In this document: in pieces, positions 62,114 through 64,000 of the stretch
How positions within the stretch are numbered: position 1 is the first letter of the stretch
How the letters are laid out: the number at the start of each line of letters is the position of its first letter
Source: Rhodospirillales bacterium
GTDB taxonomy: Bacteria > Pseudomonadota > Alphaproteobacteria > ATCC43930 > CGMCC-115725
Assembly (NCBI GenBank): GCA_947473305.1
Contig: CANJCB010000007.1
Coordinates: forward strand, 62,001 to 126,000
Direction of reading: 5' to 3'
DNA: 64,000 nucleotides
Translations under genes and position numbers: made by a program
Notes under the pieces: model-generated
Told to the model about the DNA's origin: nothing
Databases searched by the model: none
The model's input: the letters and a program-made list of their open reading frames with translations, nothing else

Positions 62114-63232
62114 ATGAACCGGCTTCTTGCTCTTGCCGCCGTGCTTTCGGTCGCGGCAGGGTTTCAACATGCCAAGGCACAAGACGTAACGATACCCGTG
62201 CTCGTGCCTTTGACCGGCTTCCTGTCGCTGGAAGGCACCAGCCAGCGGAATGGCGCGGCGCTGGCGCTCGCGGCCCCTCCGGCCGGCGTGAAGGCGCGCG
62301 CCGAGGTCGTCGACGTGGGCGTGGCCCCGGAAGCGGCTGTCAATGCCCTCGAAAAGGCTGCCGGGCAGAAGCCCCTGGCGGTCGTGGCCTCAATGCTCGG
62401 TGCGCAGGTGCTGGCCATGCTGCCGGTGGCGCAGGAACAGAAGCTGCCGCTGCTCACGATCTCCGGCACGGCGCAGGTGACATCGGGCAACCCCTATGTC
62501 TTCCGCTTTTTCCTGAGCGACGACGTGATCAAGATACCGGTCGTCCGCTATCTGACCGCGGATCTCGCCAAGCGACGCCCGGCGATCATCTATCAGACCA
62601 CCTCCTACGGACAGGGCGGGCACGCGTCCCTGGTCGCGAACCTCGCCCGTCGCGGCATCACGCCGGCTTACGAAGAGGGGATCGACGTGGCGGCCAAGGA
62701 TCTGCTGCCCTCGATCACCAAGGCCATGGCCGCGAATCCCGATGTCCTGATCATCCATCTTCATGCCGGACCGACGGCGCTTTTCGTCAAGCAGGCTGCC
62801 CAGGCGAGAATCACCGTCCCGATCATGGCCGGCTCCGCCATGTCGCAACCGGCGACGGCGGCTCTGGTCGAGCCCAGGGACCTGAAAGGTGTCTGCACCG
62901 AAAGCACGGCGCTTCCCGCCCTGGGCGTGAGCCCGGCGATGGACGATTTCGTGAACCGCTACCGCAAGGCCTATGGCGGCGATCCCGATGCCTATGCCCT
63001 GGCGCAATACGACGGCACCATGATGGCGCTCGCCGCCGTCAAGGCCGGCGCCAAGACCGCCGAAGAGATGCGCGCGGCCTTGTCCCGCATGAGCTACGAG
63101 GGCGCCGCCATGACCTATAAGTCCGACGGCAAGGGCAATATGGCTCATTCGGCAGCCATCCTCTGCTATGACGGGACGAGTCGCACGCCGAAGCTCGCCA
63201 AGCGTTTCGACGCGATCGACTCTCCCCCCTAG
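62114..63232 (+). CDS. ABC transporter substrate-binding protein, branched-chain amino acid (LivJ-like) family
   Basis: This 372-residue periplasmic protein has a signal peptide (MNRLLALAAVLSVAAGFQHAKA) and a type 1 binding fold: VLVPLTGFLSLEG, LLTISGTAQVT, YVFRFFLSD, IIYQTTSYGQGG, and AYALAQYDGTMMALAAVK. GGAGGGTCGCC precedes the ATG. Such proteins bind amino acids, urea, or aromatic and short-chain acids. It is followed 13 bases later by the permease gene, so this begins a liv-type operon. Confidence 0.92.
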   Translation: MNRLLALAAVLSVAAGFQHAKAQDVTIPVLVPLTGFLSLEGTSQRNGAALALAAPPAGVKARAEVVDVGVAPEAAVNALEKAAGQKPLAVVASMLGAQVLAMLPVAQEQKLPLLTISGTAQVTSGNPYVFRFFLSDDVIKIPVVRYLTADLAKRRPAIIYQTTSYGQGGHASLVANLARRGITPAYEEGIDVAAKDLLPSITKAMAANPDVLIIHLHAGPTALFVKQAAQARITVPIMAGSAMSQPATAALVEPRDLKGVCTESTALPALGVSPAMDDFVNRYRKAYGGDPDAYALAQYDGTMMALAAVKAGAKTAEEMRAALSRMSYEGAAMTYKSDGKGNMAHSAAILCYDGTSRTPKLAKRFDAIDSPP

Positions 63233-63245
63233 ACCTCTAAAGCGC

Positions 63246-64000
63246 TTGGCCCAGCTCCTTCTCAACGGCTTGGCGCTCGGCGCGGCCTATGCCCTGGTGG
63301 CCCTGGGCTTCGTGCTGGTCCTCAATGCGACGGGAGCGGTCAACTTCGCGCAGGGCGACATGGTGGTGGCCGGAGGTTACGCAGCCGTGGCCTTCGCCGG
63401 CCTTTTGCCGGATATGCCCGGGATTCTGCTGCTGCCCCTGGTGCTGGCGCTCATGGCCGGGCTGGGGCTGCTGTTCTCGGCGCTCGCCTATTTCCCCTTG
63501 AAGCGACGGCCGCCGACCGCCGTTTTCATCAGCACGATCGCGGGCGGGATCATCCTGCAGAACGGGATCACCGCGCTCTTCGGGTCGGCGCCCCGGAGCG
63601 CGCCGCTTCTGCTGGGCGAGGGCGGATTCCAGGGCCAGGGCTTCCTCGCGGATCGCCAGACCCTGGCGATCCTGGGGGTGGCCGCCCTTCTCATCCTGGG
63701 CCAGCATTTCCTGCTGTCCCGCACCCAGCTCGGGCGGCAATTGCGCGCCACCGCCCAGGATCGCGACATGGCGCAAGCCCTGGGCGTTCCGGTCAATCGC
63801 ATGATCGCCCTGACCTTCGCGCTCGGCGCCGCACTCGCCGGAGCGGCGGGCCTTCTCCTCGCCAACCGCTTCTTCGTGACCCCGACCTCGGGCGGCGACC
63901 TCATGCTGAAGGCCTATATCGCCGTCGCGATCGGGGGCTGGGGATCCCTGCCGGGAGCGGTCCTGGGGGCCTTGCTGATCGCGCTTTTCGAGGTGCTCAT
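63246..64000 (+). CDS. ABC transporter permease, LivH-like (3' end outside window)
   Basis: The frame from TTG 63246 runs to the right edge without a stop: about 251 residues so far. It begins LAQLLLNGLALGAAYALVAL and has NATGAVNFAQGDMVV, the LivH signature, plus the EAA-like RATAQDRDMAQALGVPVNRM loop near residue 170 and IAVAIGGWGSLPGAVLGALL. It has about seven hydrophobic helices in view. livM, livG and livF would be expected to follow outside the window. No ATG or GTG start fits better; the ribosome site is weak. Confidence 0.88.
   Translation, partial: MAQLLLNGLALGAAYALVALGFVLVLNATGAVNFAQGDMVVAGGYAAVAFAGLLPDMPGILLLPLVLALMAGLGLLFSALAYFPLKRRPPTAVFISTIAGGIILQNGITALFGSAPRSAPLLLGEGGFQGQGFLADRQTLAILGVAALLILGQHFLLSRTQLGRQLRATAQDRDMAQALGVPVNRMIALTFALGAALAGAAGLLLANRFFVTPTSGGDLMLKAYIAVAIGGWGSLPGAVLGALLIALFEVL

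Overview
This 64 kb window is chromosomal DNA of a high-GC alphaproteobacterium, most likely of the Rhodospirillales type. The evidence is the gene set and its order: ChvI/ChvG next to a truncated HPr kinase and a regulatory PTS, an AhcY gene beside a DivL-like pseudo-kinase, alphaproteobacterial AddB/AddA, and an aroA-cmk-rpsA-ihfB-pyrF-trpFBA-accD-folC block. No species is claimed. I see no rRNA genes, insertion sequences, prophage or CRISPR array. One tRNA gene, tRNA-Ala(GGC), is present.

Regions 1-9.6 kb. The left edge cuts an amidohydrolase that starts a short operon with a muconolactone-isomerase-like protein, BioY and an Old Yellow Enzyme. On the other strand follow a LOG-family protein, an exported serine hydrolase, PckA, a HugZ-like protein and an MFS exporter; the exporter faces a divergent AraC regulator.

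Region 9.7-20 kb. chvI-chvG is followed by the overlapping hprK-rapZ-EIIA(Man)-ptsH-ptsI genes. This is a regulatory phosphotransfer chain with no sugar permease in sight. Then come ahcY, a perfect 28-bp palindrome, and a DivL-like PAS protein whose phosphoacceptor position is Tyr, not His.

Region 20-31.6 kb. A ferredoxin/flavodoxin-NADP+ reductase converges on divL. A chain of overlapping genes follows: tsaE, amgK, murU (tRNA modification and cell-wall sugar recycling), then addB-addA (double-strand break repair). trxA comes next with its own promoter, followed by a degenerate GGDEF/EAL-like protein.

Region 31.6-43.5 kb. A long minus-strand housekeeping block (aroA, cmk, rpsA, ihfB, a LapA-domain protein, an ornithine-cyclodeaminase-like enzyme, pyrF, trpF, trpB, trpA, accD, folC) supplies amino acids, pyrimidines, fatty acids and folate. 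folC appears to begin at a CTG codon overlapping the accD stop. A zinc-ribbon acidic-tail protein diverges from aroA.

Region 43.5-64 kb. This part is more accessory. It holds tRNA-Ala, small orphan genes, and a three-gene signalling block (PAS kinase, single-domain response regulator, hybrid kinase with REC and HPt). Next is an ECF42-like sigma factor with its DGPF/YCII partner and a VOC-DoxX-SRPBCC operon. I find the same promoter-like signature, TGTC(G/C)(G/C)-N17-CGTC, in front of three transcription units there. It is a candidate autoregulon and the most interesting signal in the window. The rest is a DUF1127 protein facing a MocR regulator, two tandem alpha/beta hydrolases, a rhodanese-ChrB/ChrA chromate operon, a universal stress protein, and the start of a branched-chain amino acid-type ABC transporter cut by the right edge.
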